Positions 52,380 to 61,096 are shown, numbered from the stretch's first letter. The stretch is 64,000 bases of DNA from Amycolatopsis palatopharyngis (GCF_003385185.1 NZ_PQHZ01000012.1:62001-126000), one strand, 5' to 3'. The notes: generated by a model not told the origin, from the sequence alone. Numbers and translations: made by a program.

Positions 52380-52802
52380 TCACAGACCGAGCAGGTGCGG
52401 GGCCGAGGCCAGCGATCGAAACTGCTCGCCAGGGTCCTTCACCAGGCGGCGGGTGGTGAGGTCGAGAACGCCACCGACGTTGGCCACCTCGGCCACGAGT
52501 GTGCCGTCTTCTCGACGGACGTCCTGCTGGACCCGGAAAGCTTTACCCTCACCCCAGACGAACGTGCAGGACACATCCACCTCGTCGCCGGCGCGTAGTT
52601 CGTGGTGGTACCGCACGGTTTCCTCGATGCGCACCGGTGCGACCCCACGTGCATGCAACTTCGCCTGGGTTATGCCCGCCGCCTGCAGGCATTCCCACCG
52701 AGCGTGCTCACCGTATTGCAGGTACACCGCGCCGTTTACGTGCCCTTGGGCGTCGAGTTCGTAGGTGCGAACGCCGATACGAACTCGAAAGTCATCGGGC
52801 AT
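52380..52802 (-). CDS. Hot-dog-fold acyl-CoA thioesterase (4-hydroxybenzoyl-CoA thioesterase type)
   Basis: ATG 52802 follows GGGGAG; the frame is open to 52859. The 140-residue product has the YbgC/4HBT signature RTYELDAQGHVNGAVYLQYGEHARW with catalytic Asp17. VRIEETVRYHHELRAGDEV and FRVQQDVRREDGTLVAE complete the hot-dog fold. It should hydrolyse acyl-CoA or acyl-carrier thioesters. It is convergent with the MBOAT gene. Bases 52803-53029 upstream contain no gene that I can support. Confidence 0.9.
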   Translation of the reverse strand: MPDDFRVRIGVRTYELDAQGHVNGAVYLQYGEHARWECLQAAGITQAKLHARGVAPVRIEETVRYHHELRAGDEVDVSCTFVWGEGKAFRVQQDVRREDGTLVAEVANVGGVLDLTTRRLVKDPGEQFRSLASAPHLLGL

Positions 52803-53029
52803 TTGCGAAGCTCCCCTCCCGGCCGATCTGTGTGTACCGCGCAGGCTAGCCCTCGACACCGACAGTCCGGTTCAACGCCGCAACCGCACCCGGCCCCTCC
52901 GTCGCAGGGGAAATCGGCGGTTTCTCCGAGGCCGGTCGCGGCGGCAACGGCATCATCACGGTTCGCCATGCGTCGACCGACGCGGATGGTCGCAACCAGT
53001 TTTCGCGAGCTCGCGCCGCGCCCGTTTTG

Positions 53030-53737
53030 CTAACGCGGAACCGGTGACGGCCGCTGCCGGGTTCCCGGGACGAGCGCCAGCTGGTCCGCATGGAACGCGT
53101 CCCGCCGCGGGGGCGGCAGCCAGGTGTCGGGCCGCACATGGCGCTGCCGGGCCAGTTCTGTCGCGTCGAGCGGAGCCGCGAGGTCGATTCCGTAGTTCTT
53201 GGCGTTGCTTCCCACCGGAACCAACCGCATACCCTCCGGCTGAACTCCGATACCGATCGCGACGAGATAAGCATCGTCCAGCAGATCGGTGAAGCCGGCC
53301 CAGGCTCCGGCGAACGACCAGATCGACGCCTGTGCCCAACGACCGCCAATGTCCCAGGCCACGCGCGGCCATTGCGCATGCCGCTTCGCCTGCTCCTCCG
53401 CGTGCTCCACCATCGCCGGAATCAAACCGTCCGGACGTGGCACCGAACCGTCCGGCAACGTGAGGTTGATGAGACCGAACGCGGCGCTGAAAGCTACAGC
53501 GACGAGAGGATCACCCGATCGTGGCGACAACGCACTGTCGTATCGATCGCGGGGCAAGGTGCCGACACGCACACCGTGCTCGCCACCTTCCTCGCGATGC
53601 CCCAGCCACAACGCCCATACCGGCTCACCAGGCCGTCCCTCGAAGAAGTCGAGCCACCGCGGACCTCGCCATCCCCAGTCGAGGCCGTAGATGGGAAAGT
53701 CCACTGGCGGCGACACCTGCTCACCCATCGGATCCAT
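53030..53737 (-). CDS. Uncharacterised actinobacterial protein
   Basis: The first ATG (53737) gives 235 residues; GTG 53752 and ATG 53728 are alternatives, none with a strong ribosome site. The sequence is evenly composed with several Trp residues (YGLDWGWRGPRWLDFFEGR, EPVWALWLGHR, DIGGRWAQASIWSFAGAW) and a DDAYLVAIGIGVQPEGMRLVPV strand. No signal peptide or membrane segment is visible. I do not recognise a family or catalytic motif. The Trp-rich, acidic N-terminal half might bind a partner protein. Confidence 0.6.
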   Translation of the reverse strand: MDPMGEQVSPPVDFPIYGLDWGWRGPRWLDFFEGRPGEPVWALWLGHREEGGEHGVRVGTLPRDRYDSALSPRSGDPLVAVAFSAAFGLINLTLPDGSVPRPDGLIPAMVEHAEEQAKRHAQWPRVAWDIGGRWAQASIWSFAGAWAGFTDLLDDAYLVAIGIGVQPEGMRLVPVGSNAKNYGIDLAAPLDATELARQRHVRPDTWLPPPRRDAFHADQLALVPGTRQRPSPVPR

Positions 53738-53752
53738 TGGGACATAGTGCAC

Positions 53753-54151
53753 CTGCGCGGCCGGAAGCGCACCATCTCCGTTATCACTCCGACGCCCGGG
53801 CGGCGATCAGGCCGCCGCCGCGTGCACCCTCCGTGTCGGCATACCGCCGATCGAGTCGAGACCGCCGGTCGGCGAAGCCCTCGTCGTGACCGCCAGTCAG
53901 CCCGGCTCACTGTCTGCGACGTCTACAGTGGACACGCTGGTTACAGCTGCCAGCGCCGAAACCGGCCTCCGTACTGCCCAGGAAGTATTGCCGCGCAAAC
54001 GCTTGCACCAGTAACAACGCCGCTCGGATATCCACCGTCCGGCTGCGCGGGGGCAGGCGGCTCATCCAGTACCGCGTCGATCCCGCCGGGATCCGCTCCC
54101 CGGCTTGGCAACAGATTTCCGCCGGGGTCCACTAGAGATTCTCGAAGGAGC
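53753..54151. other. Gene-free stretch of about 400 bases
   Basis: No frame here has a credible start with a ribosome site or a family match. A minus-strand frame from 54279 to 53941 overlaps the aldolase gene and has poor composition. The stretch probably holds the promoter of the uncharacterised gene and the end of the aldolase message. Confidence 0.5.
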
Positions 54152-54802
54152 TCAGCCCTGACCGTAACCGCGTAGCCGGTCCACGATGTGTTCGATTTCC
54201 TGTCCCGGCAACAGAGTGGGAGTTCCCGAGGACCGGGCGAGCAGCCACAACCTGCATACCCACTCCAGCTGCTCCGCACGATGGTAGGCGGCGTCGAGCG
54301 TGTCCCCGTAGGTGATCGTTCCGTGGTTGGCCAGCAGGCAGCCTCGCCTGCCGTCCAGGGCTTTCAGCATCGACTCGGCCAGTTCCGGCGTGCCGTACGT
54401 GGCATAGGCCGCGACACGGGCGGACGGGCCGATCGTGGCGAGCATGTAGTGGATCGGCGGTACCTCGTCGACCAGTGTGGACACCGCTGTGGCATGTACG
54501 GAGTGCGTATGCACCGATGCGGCGATTCCCTTGCCGTCGGGATCGCTTGCCCCGGTGTAGATCCCAAGGTGCATCGGGAGTTCACTGGTCGGCTTGAGCG
54601 AGCCGTCCACGACGGATCCGTCGAGAGACACCACCGGAATGTCTTCTGGCGTGAGGGACGTGTAGTCCACCCCTGTGGGAGTCACCGCCACCAGCTCGCC
54701 CGATCGCATCGAGATGTTTCCCGACGTTCCCACCACGAGCCCGTCGGCCACCATCTTCCGCGCGTACTCGCACACCTCGGCCCGCTCGTCACCCAGCAGC
54801 AC
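54152..54802 (-). CDS. Class II aldolase (FucA-like sugar-phosphate aldolase)
   Basis: GTG 54802 directly follows the kinase stop, six bases after GGAGG. The 216-residue protein has the family residues Glu74 (KPTSELPMHLGIY), zinc ligands His98 and His100 (SVHTHSVHAT) and His160 (LLANHGTI), plus GTSGNISMR for phosphate binding. Such enzymes cleave a ketose 1-phosphate to DHAP and an aldehyde, or isomerise/decarboxylate related sugar acids. It is the last gene of the catabolic operon and follows an FGGY kinase, which would supply its phosphorylated substrate. Confidence 0.93.
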   Translation of the reverse strand: MLLGDERAEVCEYARKMVADGLVVGTSGNISMRSGELVAVTPTGVDYTSLTPEDIPVVSLDGSVVDGSLKPTSELPMHLGIYTGASDPDGKGIAASVHTHSVHATAVSTLVDEVPPIHYMLATIGPSARVAAYATYGTPELAESMLKALDGRRGCLLANHGTITYGDTLDAAYHRAEQLEWVCRLWLLARSSGTPTLLPGQEIEHIVDRLRGYGQG

Positions 54803-56269
54803 CTAGAGCCTCCATTGCTCTCGCGCCGCTGCCAAAGCGGCTTGGTATTCGTCATATCCACGCTGGTAGACGGCCGTGTTCTCCGGCCGTGCCTCGACCG
54901 TGCGAGAGTTGGCGGCCCACAACTCGGCGTCGAACGGCTCACCCAGTGCCTCGCCCGCGACCAGGACCGCGCCGCGAGCGCCCACTCCCGGATCGCCGGG
55001 AATCACGATCGGCCTGCCGAGTACGTCGGCGAAGATCTGGGTCCACTCGGTGGATCGCACTCCGCCGCCGCAGGCGTACAACGTTCCGGAAAGTCCGGCT
55101 GCCTCGAAGCAATGTCTTGCGGCGTAGGCGATTCCCTCGCAGAGTGCGCGGATCATGTCCGCACGGGTGGACTCCAGGCTGAGCCCGGAGAACTGTGCCC
55201 GCGCGGCCGCGTCCACGAACGGCGCCCGCTCACCGGAGGTCGACAGGAACGGCAGCACGCGCACGCCACCCGCACCTGGGCTGCTCTCGGCAAGCAGCTC
55301 GCTCACCTGGTTCACCTCGATTCCGAGCACTCCGCAGGCCCAGTCCAGACTCGCGGTCCCGACCATGGCCGGCATCGCGCGCAGGAACTCGCCCACTGTC
55401 GGAGTGCAGAGGAACATTCCGGCCGGTTCACCCTCGGGGTCGAACTCCGGACTGTCGGTGAGCACCTGGCAGGCCAGCGTCGTACCCGCGGTGAGGATCC
55501 CGTCGCCGACCTGCGACACACCGGCCCCGATCGCGCAGGCCGGCAGATCGAACGGGCCCGCGGTGACCGGGAGTCCGGCGGGCAGCCCGAGCAGTTCGGC
55601 ACCTCGCGCGTCGAGGCGGAACACGGTCCGTGGCGCTGCCGGTTCGGCGAGCAGGTGCCGCCGGTGGGTGAGCCCGCAGGCCGCGATGGCTTCCTCGTCG
55701 TAGCGCCGGGTCGCCGGGTTCAGGAACGGCAGCGAGGCGTCTGAGACGTCCACAGCGATCTCGCCGGTGAGCCGTTGCAACACCGCGTCCACGCAGTATC
55801 CCGCGACCACGGCGCGATCGAGGGACTCCGGTTCGTGTTTGTCCAAGTAGGACAAGATCGTGGCGGCACTGCCCGGGAAGAGTCCGGAACCGGTGCGGCG
55901 GAATACTTCCCGCGTCACTCCTTCCGCCTGCCACTTGGCCAGCAGGGAGTTCGCCCGGCCGTCGAGCCAGGAGATCGCGGGACGAACCGGGCTGCCGTCG
56001 GCATCGCGCAGCCACAGGCCGTCCCCCTGTCCCGTCAGCGCCAGTGCGACCACCGGTCCGTCCAGCTGCCCGTGCACCTCGCGGACGACGGTGGCGACCG
56101 TGCCCAGCACCTGTTCGAGATCCTGCTCCACCAGGCCACCCGGCAGGTGGTGCACCTCCGACGGGGTGCACGCCTCGGCGATCGAGACCCCGGCACGGTC
56201 GAATACGACCGCCTTGGTCAGCGAGGTGCCGATGTCGACACCGATGATGTGCCCGTTGCTGGTCGTCAT
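54803..56269 (-). CDS. FGGY-family carbohydrate kinase (first)
   Basis: A 488-residue kinase. The N-terminal ASKHA domain starts IIGVDIGTSLTKAVVFD, LALTGQGDGLW and PAISWLDGRAN follow, and the catalytic Asp is probably in TAGPFDLPACAIGAG. The C-terminal half has LPFLSTSGERAPF and ACGGGVRSTEWTQIFADVLGRPI. Substrates of the family include xylulose, ribulose, erythritol, glycerol and phospho-AI-2 precursors. It lies between a 2-hydroxyacid dehydrogenase (six-base gap) and a class II aldolase (directly adjacent), so the three work together on one substrate. Confidence 0.93.
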   Translation of the reverse strand: MTTSNGHIIGVDIGTSLTKAVVFDRAGVSIAEACTPSEVHHLPGGLVEQDLEQVLGTVATVVREVHGQLDGPVVALALTGQGDGLWLRDADGSPVRPAISWLDGRANSLLAKWQAEGVTREVFRRTGSGLFPGSAATILSYLDKHEPESLDRAVVAGYCVDAVLQRLTGEIAVDVSDASLPFLNPATRRYDEEAIAACGLTHRRHLLAEPAAPRTVFRLDARGAELLGLPAGLPVTAGPFDLPACAIGAGVSQVGDGILTAGTTLACQVLTDSPEFDPEGEPAGMFLCTPTVGEFLRAMPAMVGTASLDWACGVLGIEVNQVSELLAESSPGAGGVRVLPFLSTSGERAPFVDAAARAQFSGLSLESTRADMIRALCEGIAYAARHCFEAAGLSGTLYACGGGVRSTEWTQIFADVLGRPIVIPGDPGVGARGAVLVAGEALGEPFDAELWAANSRTVEARPENTAVYQRGYDEYQAALAAAREQWRL

Positions 56270-56275
56270 GGCCGC

Positions 56276-57307
56276 CTACCCGAGGACGTCTGGGTTGGCG
56301 ACATGGGCGAGCGCCTCGCCACGGGCGTAGCGGCCCAGCTCGGCGGCGACGATCTTCGCCGCGCGCTCGGCTGTCTGCCTGCTCGCCCCGGCCAGGTGGG
56401 GGGTGGCGATGACGTTGGGCGCGTCCCGCAGGGCCCAGTCCGCCGGCGGCGGCTCCACGTCATAGACGTCCAGTGCCAGCGCACCGAGCCTGCCCGTGCG
56501 CAACGCCTCCGGCAGGGGGGCGTAATCCAGCAGGCCACCTCGCGCGGTGTTCACCAGCACGGCGCCCTCCGGCAGCAGCGCCAGCTTGTCGGCGTCGATC
56601 AGGTGCTGCGTCTGCTCGGTCAGCCGTGCGTGCAGGCTCACCACAAAACTGCGGCGCAGCAGCTCGTCGAGCTCCACGACCTCGGCACCGTCGGCCGCGA
56701 TGGCCGCGGAATCGGCGAAGGGGTCGGACACGAGCACCTTCGCCCCGAAAGCGACCAGCACCCGCGCGACGCGCGAGCCGATCGCGCCGTATCCGACCAG
56801 ACCAACCGTCGTGCCCTCCAGTTCGACGCCGGCATTCGGGTACGCGTAGTAGTCCCCGCGCCAGGTTCCGCCGAGCAGCTCGGCCGAGGACGTCGAGATC
56901 CGGCGCATCGCGGCCAGGATCATGCCGAGCGCGAACTCGGCGGCGGCCGTCGCGTTGCGACCAGGGGCATAGGTCACGGCGACGCCCGCCTCGGTGGCAG
57001 CGGCGAGATCGACGTTCACCGGGCCACCCCGGCACACCGAGACCAGCTTCAGCCCCGGCGCGGCCGCGAAGACCTTCTTCGTGAACGGTGCCATCTGGGT
57101 GACCACGGCCTCGGTGCCGCCGAGGGCCTCGATCACCTGCTCCTCAGTGCCGCTGGCCTCCTGCACACCGCCGACCGGGCCGAATGGCTCGATCGGCCAC
57201 GGCAGGGACAGCTCGGCGCACTCCGCCGCCGTGCCCAGTTCCGCCCGGACCGCGGCGACCAACAGATCGGTGCCGACGAATTCGTCTCCCGCAGCGAGTA
57301 CCCGCAA
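56276..57307 (-). CDS. 2-hydroxyacid dehydrogenase (phosphoglycerate-dehydrogenase-like)
   Basis: TTG 57307 is nine bases after AGAGGA and gives 343 residues; GTG 57322 and GTG 57343 (inside a palindrome) are alternatives. The NAD-binding loop is VGLVGYGAIGSRVARVL. Catalytic Arg, Glu and His lie in NTARGG, DVYDVEPP and TPHLAGAS. The N-terminal substrate lobe contains VSVCRGGPVNVDLAAATEAGV. It should oxidise a 2-hydroxyacid or reduce a 2-ketoacid with NAD(H). There is no ACT domain, so it is not standard SerA. It precedes the FGGY kinase by six bases. Confidence 0.92.
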   Translation of the reverse strand: MRVLAAGDEFVGTDLLVAAVRAELGTAAECAELSLPWPIEPFGPVGGVQEASGTEEQVIEALGGTEAVVTQMAPFTKKVFAAAPGLKLVSVCRGGPVNVDLAAATEAGVAVTYAPGRNATAAAEFALGMILAAMRRISTSSAELLGGTWRGDYYAYPNAGVELEGTTVGLVGYGAIGSRVARVLVAFGAKVLVSDPFADSAAIAADGAEVVELDELLRRSFVVSLHARLTEQTQHLIDADKLALLPEGAVLVNTARGGLLDYAPLPEALRTGRLGALALDVYDVEPPPADWALRDAPNVIATPHLAGASRQTAERAAKIVAAELGRYARGEALAHVANPDVLG

Positions 57308-57336
57308 CGTCGTTGTTCCTCTCACTGTTCGTGTCG

Positions 57337-57404
57337 ATCGCACTTTCCCGGGAAAGTGCGATACACGGCGTGTGCAACTACCGCGCTTTCCCGGGAAAGT
57401 GCGG
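57337..57404. repeat. Palindromic repeat, family 2 (copies B and C)
   Basis: A perfect 26-base palindrome (half ATCGCACTTTCCC, 57337-57362) is followed 18 bases later by a second, one-mismatch copy (57381-57404). Both match copy A near 17.4 kb. They lie inside an operon between the RpiB-like and dehydrogenase genes, where they could terminate partially or stabilise the upstream message. Confidence 0.88.
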
Positions 57405-57409
57405 GTTGG

Positions 57410-57874
57410 TCAGCAGGCCACGTGGGCCTGTTCGTAGTCGGTGATGTGCGCGACCTTGCCCGCACTGGCCGACTCCGGGTCGAAGGTGTAACCGATCCAC
57501 TCGGTCACGATCTTCTTCGCCAGCTCCGGCCCGATCACCCGCGCGCCGAAGGTGATCACCTGGCAGTTGTTCGACTTGACCGAGCGCTCCGCCGAATAGG
57601 AGTCGTGCGCCACCGTGGCCCTGACCCCCGGAACCTTGTTCGCCGAGATCGCCACGCCGATTCCCGTGCCGCATACGAGCACGCCCCGGTCCGCCTCTCC
57701 CCGTGCGATGGCCTCCGCGGCCGCGAGACCGAGCACAGGATAGGCGCGATCGTCCCCGGCGTCGGCGACGCCGAGGTCGGTCACCTCACTGACCCGCTCA
57801 TCGGCCCGCAGCAGTTCACGCACCGCGTTCTTCAGCTCCACACCGGCATTGTCCGCCGCCACCACAACTCGCAT
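57410..57874 (-). CDS. RpiB/LacAB-family sugar-phosphate isomerase with altered active-site motif
   Basis: A 154-residue protein; ATG overlaps the kinase stop (TGATG). The fold signature YPVLGLAAAEAIARGEADRGVLVCGTGIGVAISANK is present with Cys68, and RVIGPELAKKIVTEW closes the fold. But ADNAG replaces the usual (S)DHAG, and the phosphate-binding RxHNxxN region reads SVKSNNCQV. These changes are expected in isomerases acting on tetrulose phosphates rather than ribose 5-phosphate. Coupling to a DhaK-DhaL kinase suggests that it isomerises the kinase product, for example erythrulose 4-phosphate to erythrose 4-phosphate. Confidence 0.9.
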   Translation of the reverse strand: MRVVVAADNAGVELKNAVRELLRADERVSEVTDLGVADAGDDRAYPVLGLAAAEAIARGEADRGVLVCGTGIGVAISANKVPGVRATVAHDSYSAERSVKSNNCQVITFGARVIGPELAKKIVTEWIGYTFDPESASAGKVAHITDYEQAHVAC

Positions 57875-59628
57875 CAGCTTTCCCCTGCCTGTGTTCGAGA
57901 CGCCGGTGTTCGAGACGCCGGTGTTCGAGACGTCAGTGCCGCACCGACGGCAGTCACGATCAGCGCGAACGAGGTCGCGCCCGGATCGGCGTGTCCCTTG
58001 CTCCGCTCGGCGAGCCGGGCGGCCCTGCCCTTCGCGGGCACGAGGTCGGCTGTCTCGCGCGCGGCTCCCGCTGCCCGCTGCGCGGCCTCGCACCAGGCAT
58101 CGGCCACAGCAGCACCGGAGATCGCCTGCTCCCTGAGCACTCTGCGGAACGGCTCGATCGCGTCGAGCATCGTCTTGTCCCCCGGCTCGGCCTTTCCCAG
58201 CTCCACGAACGCTTTCGCGGCGTTGTCCACCGCGTCAGCCACGGCCGTCGCGGTGATCTCCGCCGAATCCAGCCCCCGCAGACCCGCTCCTGTCTCGGCG
58301 AGCAGGACACCGTAGAGCGCGCCGGACGCACCTCCAGAGGCGTCGGCAAGCGCCGTGCCGGCACGCAGAAGCGCACCGGAAAGGGGCTCACCGTCCTGTT
58401 CGGCCGCACGGGCGGCGGCAACGGCGGCCCGCATACCTCGGGTGATACCGAGCCCGTGGTCACCATCGGCCGCGACCGCGTCGAGCCGGCCGAGCTCGTC
58501 CTCGGCCTCGGTGACCGCGGCCAGCGCCGCGGTGAGCACCTGATCGGCGAGGCCCTCTCCCGCCGCGCCTTCGGCGCCGGTCAAAGTGGCATCCACAGTG
58601 GACTCCAGTTCCACGGTTTCCAGCACAGCACCGGTACTGCGGTAGCCCGGAGTGTCACAGGGCGCGGAGTACAGTTCCGCGAGTTCGTCGTCGAGCACCA
58701 TGACCGACAGGGAGACCCCCGCCATGTCCAGGGAGGTGACGAACTCACCGACCTCGGTGTGCAGCGGGTTGAGCCCGGCCGCGGCCAGCCGCTCGTGCAC
58801 CCGGGTATAGGTGACGAACATTTCCTCGTACTTGGTGCGCCCCAGTCCGTTCAGCAGCACGACCACCCTGCCGTCGCTGCCGGACAGTGGCAGTTCGGGC
58901 AGCAGCCCGTCCACGAGTTCGTCCGCCAGTTCGGCCGCGTCCAGCCTGCCGACCGTACGCACCCCCGGCTCCCCGTGAATGCCGAGACCGAGTTCCATTT
59001 CCTGCTCGCCAACGCGGAACAGGGGTTCTGCCGCTCCCGGCAGCGTGCAACCGCCGAACGCGGCTCCGAAGGTGCGGGTGCTGGCATTGGCCTTCACTGC
59101 CGCGGCGTGGACGCCTGCCAGGTCGTCACCGCGCTGCGCGGCGGCTCCCGCGATCTTGAAGACCAGGAAGTCACCTGCGACACCACGCCGGTTCTCCGCG
59201 TCCTCGGCCGAACCGCTGGCGATGTCGTCGGTCACCAGAATCGTGCGGCTGTCGATGCCCTCGGCCGCCAGCCTGCGTGCGGCGAGGCCGAAGTGCAGCA
59301 CGTCGCCCGCGTAGTTGCCATAGCCGAAGAGCACGCCCGCACCGCCGTCGGCGGCCTTCGCCGTCCGGTAGACCTGCTCGGCGCTGGGGCTGGTGAAGAC
59401 GTCTCCGATCACCGCGCCGTCGGCCAGCCCGGGACCGACCAGACCGGCGAAGGCCGGGTAGTGCCCGCAGCCACCACCGATGACGACAGCGACCTTGCCC
59501 TGGCGTGGCACCTGCCTGCCGATCACGCCGTACGCATCCGGCACCTTTCGCACGGTCCGGCCGTATGCGGTGACGAACCCGTCGAGCCAGTCACGCTTGA
59601 AGGTCTGCGCGGTTCCGAGGACCGTCAT
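57874..59628 (-). CDS. Dihydroxyacetone-kinase-family sugar kinase (fused DhaK-DhaL)
   Basis: A 584-residue ATP-dependent kinase. DhaK covers about 1-335 with GGGCGHYPAFAGLVG, GDVFTSPSA and the covalent-binding His near residue 218 (GLGIHGEPG). DhaL covers about 355-570 with the Mg-binding Asp motif VAADGDHGLGITRG and ASGGASGALYG. The last 20 residues contain a tandem SRTPA repeat encoded by a 15-base DNA repeat. Members phosphorylate dihydroxyacetone or L-/D-erythrulose. The one-base overlap with an RpiB-like gene supports an erythrulose kinase. It overlaps the upstream HAD gene by four bases. Confidence 0.93.
   Translation of the reverse strand: MTVLGTAQTFKRDWLDGFVTAYGRTVRKVPDAYGVIGRQVPRQGKVAVVIGGGCGHYPAFAGLVGPGLADGAVIGDVFTSPSAEQVYRTAKAADGGAGVLFGYGNYAGDVLHFGLAARRLAAEGIDSRTILVTDDIASGSAEDAENRRGVAGDFLVFKIAGAAAQRGDDLAGVHAAAVKANASTRTFGAAFGGCTLPGAAEPLFRVGEQEMELGLGIHGEPGVRTVGRLDAAELADELVDGLLPELPLSGSDGRVVVLLNGLGRTKYEEMFVTYTRVHERLAAAGLNPLHTEVGEFVTSLDMAGVSLSVMVLDDELAELYSAPCDTPGYRSTGAVLETVELESTVDATLTGAEGAAGEGLADQVLTAALAAVTEAEDELGRLDAVAADGDHGLGITRGMRAAVAAARAAEQDGEPLSGALLRAGTALADASGGASGALYGVLLAETGAGLRGLDSAEITATAVADAVDNAAKAFVELGKAEPGDKTMLDAIEPFRRVLREQAISGAAVADAWCEAAQRAAGAARETADLVPAKGRAARLAERSKGHADPGATSFALIVTAVGAALTSRTPASRTPASRTQAGES
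57891..57935. repeat. Tandem 15-base repeat inside the kinase gene end
   Basis: Three units of GTGTTCGAGACGCCG (the third with two changes) lie at 57891-57905, 57906-57920 and 57921-57935. The unit is a multiple of three, so it only lengthens the Ser-Arg-Thr-Pro-Ala tail of the DhaK-DhaL protein. Copy number may vary between strains. Confidence 0.9.
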
Positions 59629-60320
59629 GGCATGCCTCCCGCATCGGTGGCGACGAGCTCACCCGCCAGGTATGCGAGCAGTGTCCGGCGCACCTCGTCG
59701 TTGTCCCGCGCCACGACGCTGGCCAGTTCGAGCGCGTCGGGCTTCGGCGGATAGGTCGGATTGGGCAGCGCGACCACGGTGAGACCCGCGGCGGCAGCGG
59801 CGCGAATGCCGTTGCTGGAATCCTCGACTCCGAGGCAGTCGGCCCCACGCAGCCCGAGCCGCGAGGCCGCCTCGGCGTAGACGTCCGGACTCGGCTTGCC
59901 GCGCGCCACCTCCGCGCTGGAGACGGTCGCGGTGAACTCCCGCTCGAGATCGTGCGTGTGCAGAATCGCGTCGATCACACGGCGAGCCGCCGAGGAGGCC
60001 ATCGCGATCGGAACGCGTGCACTGACCTCGCGCACCATCGCGTCGGCGCCCGGCAGCAGCGGGGCCTGACCGGCCTCGATCGCGGCGATCATGCCGTCGA
60101 CCACCGCGTCTTCGACCTCGACCGGCGTCTCCGGAGTCCCGCTTCGCTCGGCGAGATAGGCCGCCCACTCGGGGGCGCTCATGCCCTGCACCGTGGCGGT
60201 GTCACTGTCCGTCCACTCGACCTGGTGCCGCGCTGCGTACGCGACCCAGTTCTCCTCCCAGAGGTGCTCGCTGTCGACAAGAACCCCGTCCATGTCGAAG
60301 ACCACCGCGGCGAGTGCCAT
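59625..60320 (-). CDS. HAD-IA phosphatase/mutase (beta-phosphoglucomutase-like)
   Basis: ATG 60320 follows GGGG with an eight-base spacer; GTG 60338 is in frame. The 231-residue product has motif I FDMDGVLVDSE (Asp9, Asp11), motif II AMASSAARRV, the Lys in RGKPSPDVY and motif IV GVEDSSNGIRAA. A helical cap lies at about 18-85. It should dephosphorylate a sugar phosphate or act as a mutase. It is the first gene of the minus-strand catabolic operon, directly behind the candidate DeoR operator, and overlaps the kinase start (ATGA). Confidence 0.92.
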   Translation of the reverse strand: MALAAVVFDMDGVLVDSEHLWEENWVAYAARHQVEWTDSDTATVQGMSAPEWAAYLAERSGTPETPVEVEDAVVDGMIAAIEAGQAPLLPGADAMVREVSARVPIAMASSAARRVIDAILHTHDLEREFTATVSSAEVARGKPSPDVYAEAASRLGLRGADCLGVEDSSNGIRAAAAAGLTVVALPNPTYPPKPDALELASVVARDNDEVRRTLLAYLAGELVATDAGGMP

Positions 60321-60346
60321 GGAAACAACCCCTTTCACATGTTCGA

Positions 60347-60362
60347 TGTTAAATTAACACTC
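60347..60362. promoter_or_regulatory. Candidate DeoR operator (copy 1)
   Basis: TGTTAA-A-TTAACA (60347-60359) is a palindrome between the divergent HAD and histidine-phosphatase genes. GTTAAATTAACACTC recurs exactly before the second FGGY kinase at 61928-61942, which marks both as sites for the local DeoR regulator. Confidence 0.85.
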
Positions 60363-60420
60363 TAGACGCGATCTGTCACCATCATGTGGCGCGGTACGAA
60401 TCGACGAGACTGGAGACCTG

Positions 60421-61050
60421 ATGCCGACCCGACTGCTCCTGGCCAGGCACGGCCAGACCGAATGGCATGCCGAGAACCGGTATGCCGGAACCAGCGAGGT
60501 CGAGCTGACGCGGACCGGGCTGGCGCAGGCGGATGCGCTGGCCGAATTCGTCCGAGGACTGGACGCGGCGCACAGACCCACCGCCCTGTACTGCTCACCG
60601 CAGGGCCGCGCACGGGCAACGGCACAGCCCGCGGCCGCGGCACTCGGCCTGTCCCCCCGAATCTCCGCGGAACTGCGCGAGGTGCATTTCGGGGTCGCGG
60701 AGGGCCGGACTCTCAATGAGGTGCGCGCGCAGGAGCCGGAACTGGTGGCCCGTTTCCGCGCCGACCCGGTGCACGGCGCCTTTCCTGGTTCGGAGCCACC
60801 TGCGGATGCGGCAGAGCGGGGCGCCAAGGCGCTGCGGGTGATCGCGGCCGAGGCGGGCGACGACGTTGTGCTGGTCGTCGCGCACAACACCCTGCTCCGG
60901 CTGTCGCTGTGCCTGCTGCTGGGCATTCCGCTTTCGACCTACCGCACGGTGTTCCCGCAGCTGGGTAACTGCGCGCTCACCGAGATCGGCATCGACGGCG
61001 ACCGGACCGCCCTGCGACGGTTCAACCTGCCGGTCGACGGCGGTCTTTGA
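60421..61050 (+). CDS. Histidine phosphatase family protein (phosphoglycerate-mutase-like)
   Basis: ATG 60421 follows GGAG with a six-base spacer. The 209-residue protein has the phospho-acceptor His10 in LARHGQTEW, the second Arg/Glu in CSPQGRARATAQP and LREVHFGVAEG, and the second His in VVVAHNTLLRL. The sequence fits broad-specificity sugar-phosphate or cofactor phosphatases rather than glycolytic mutase. Its position between the operator and the DeoR gene suggests a role in the catabolic locus, perhaps in removing dead-end sugar phosphates. Confidence 0.9.
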   Translation: MPTRLLLARHGQTEWHAENRYAGTSEVELTRTGLAQADALAEFVRGLDAAHRPTALYCSPQGRARATAQPAAAALGLSPRISAELREVHFGVAEGRTLNEVRAQEPELVARFRADPVHGAFPGSEPPADAAERGAKALRVIAAEAGDDVVLVVAHNTLLRLSLCLLLGIPLSTYRTVFPQLGNCALTEIGIDGDRTALRRFNLPVDGGL

Positions 61051-61096
61051 CGGTCGTGGTCGCGCGGCGCGAAACAAGCTCTGAGATATTGACCGG

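Noticed and set aside
53941..54279. Small minus-strand gene overlapping the aldolase end
   Set aside because: It overlaps 128 bases of a certain gene, lacks a ribosome site and has Pro/Gly-rich sequence without any family pattern.
57891..57935. CRISPR-like short direct repeats
   Set aside because: The units are contiguous without spacers, in frame within a gene, and no cas gene is near.
55775..58315. Long plus-strand frame across the FGGY kinase, dehydrogenase and RpiB genes
   Set aside because: It runs through two intergenic palindromes and opposite three well-supported genes, with Arg/Gly/His-rich low-quality sequence.
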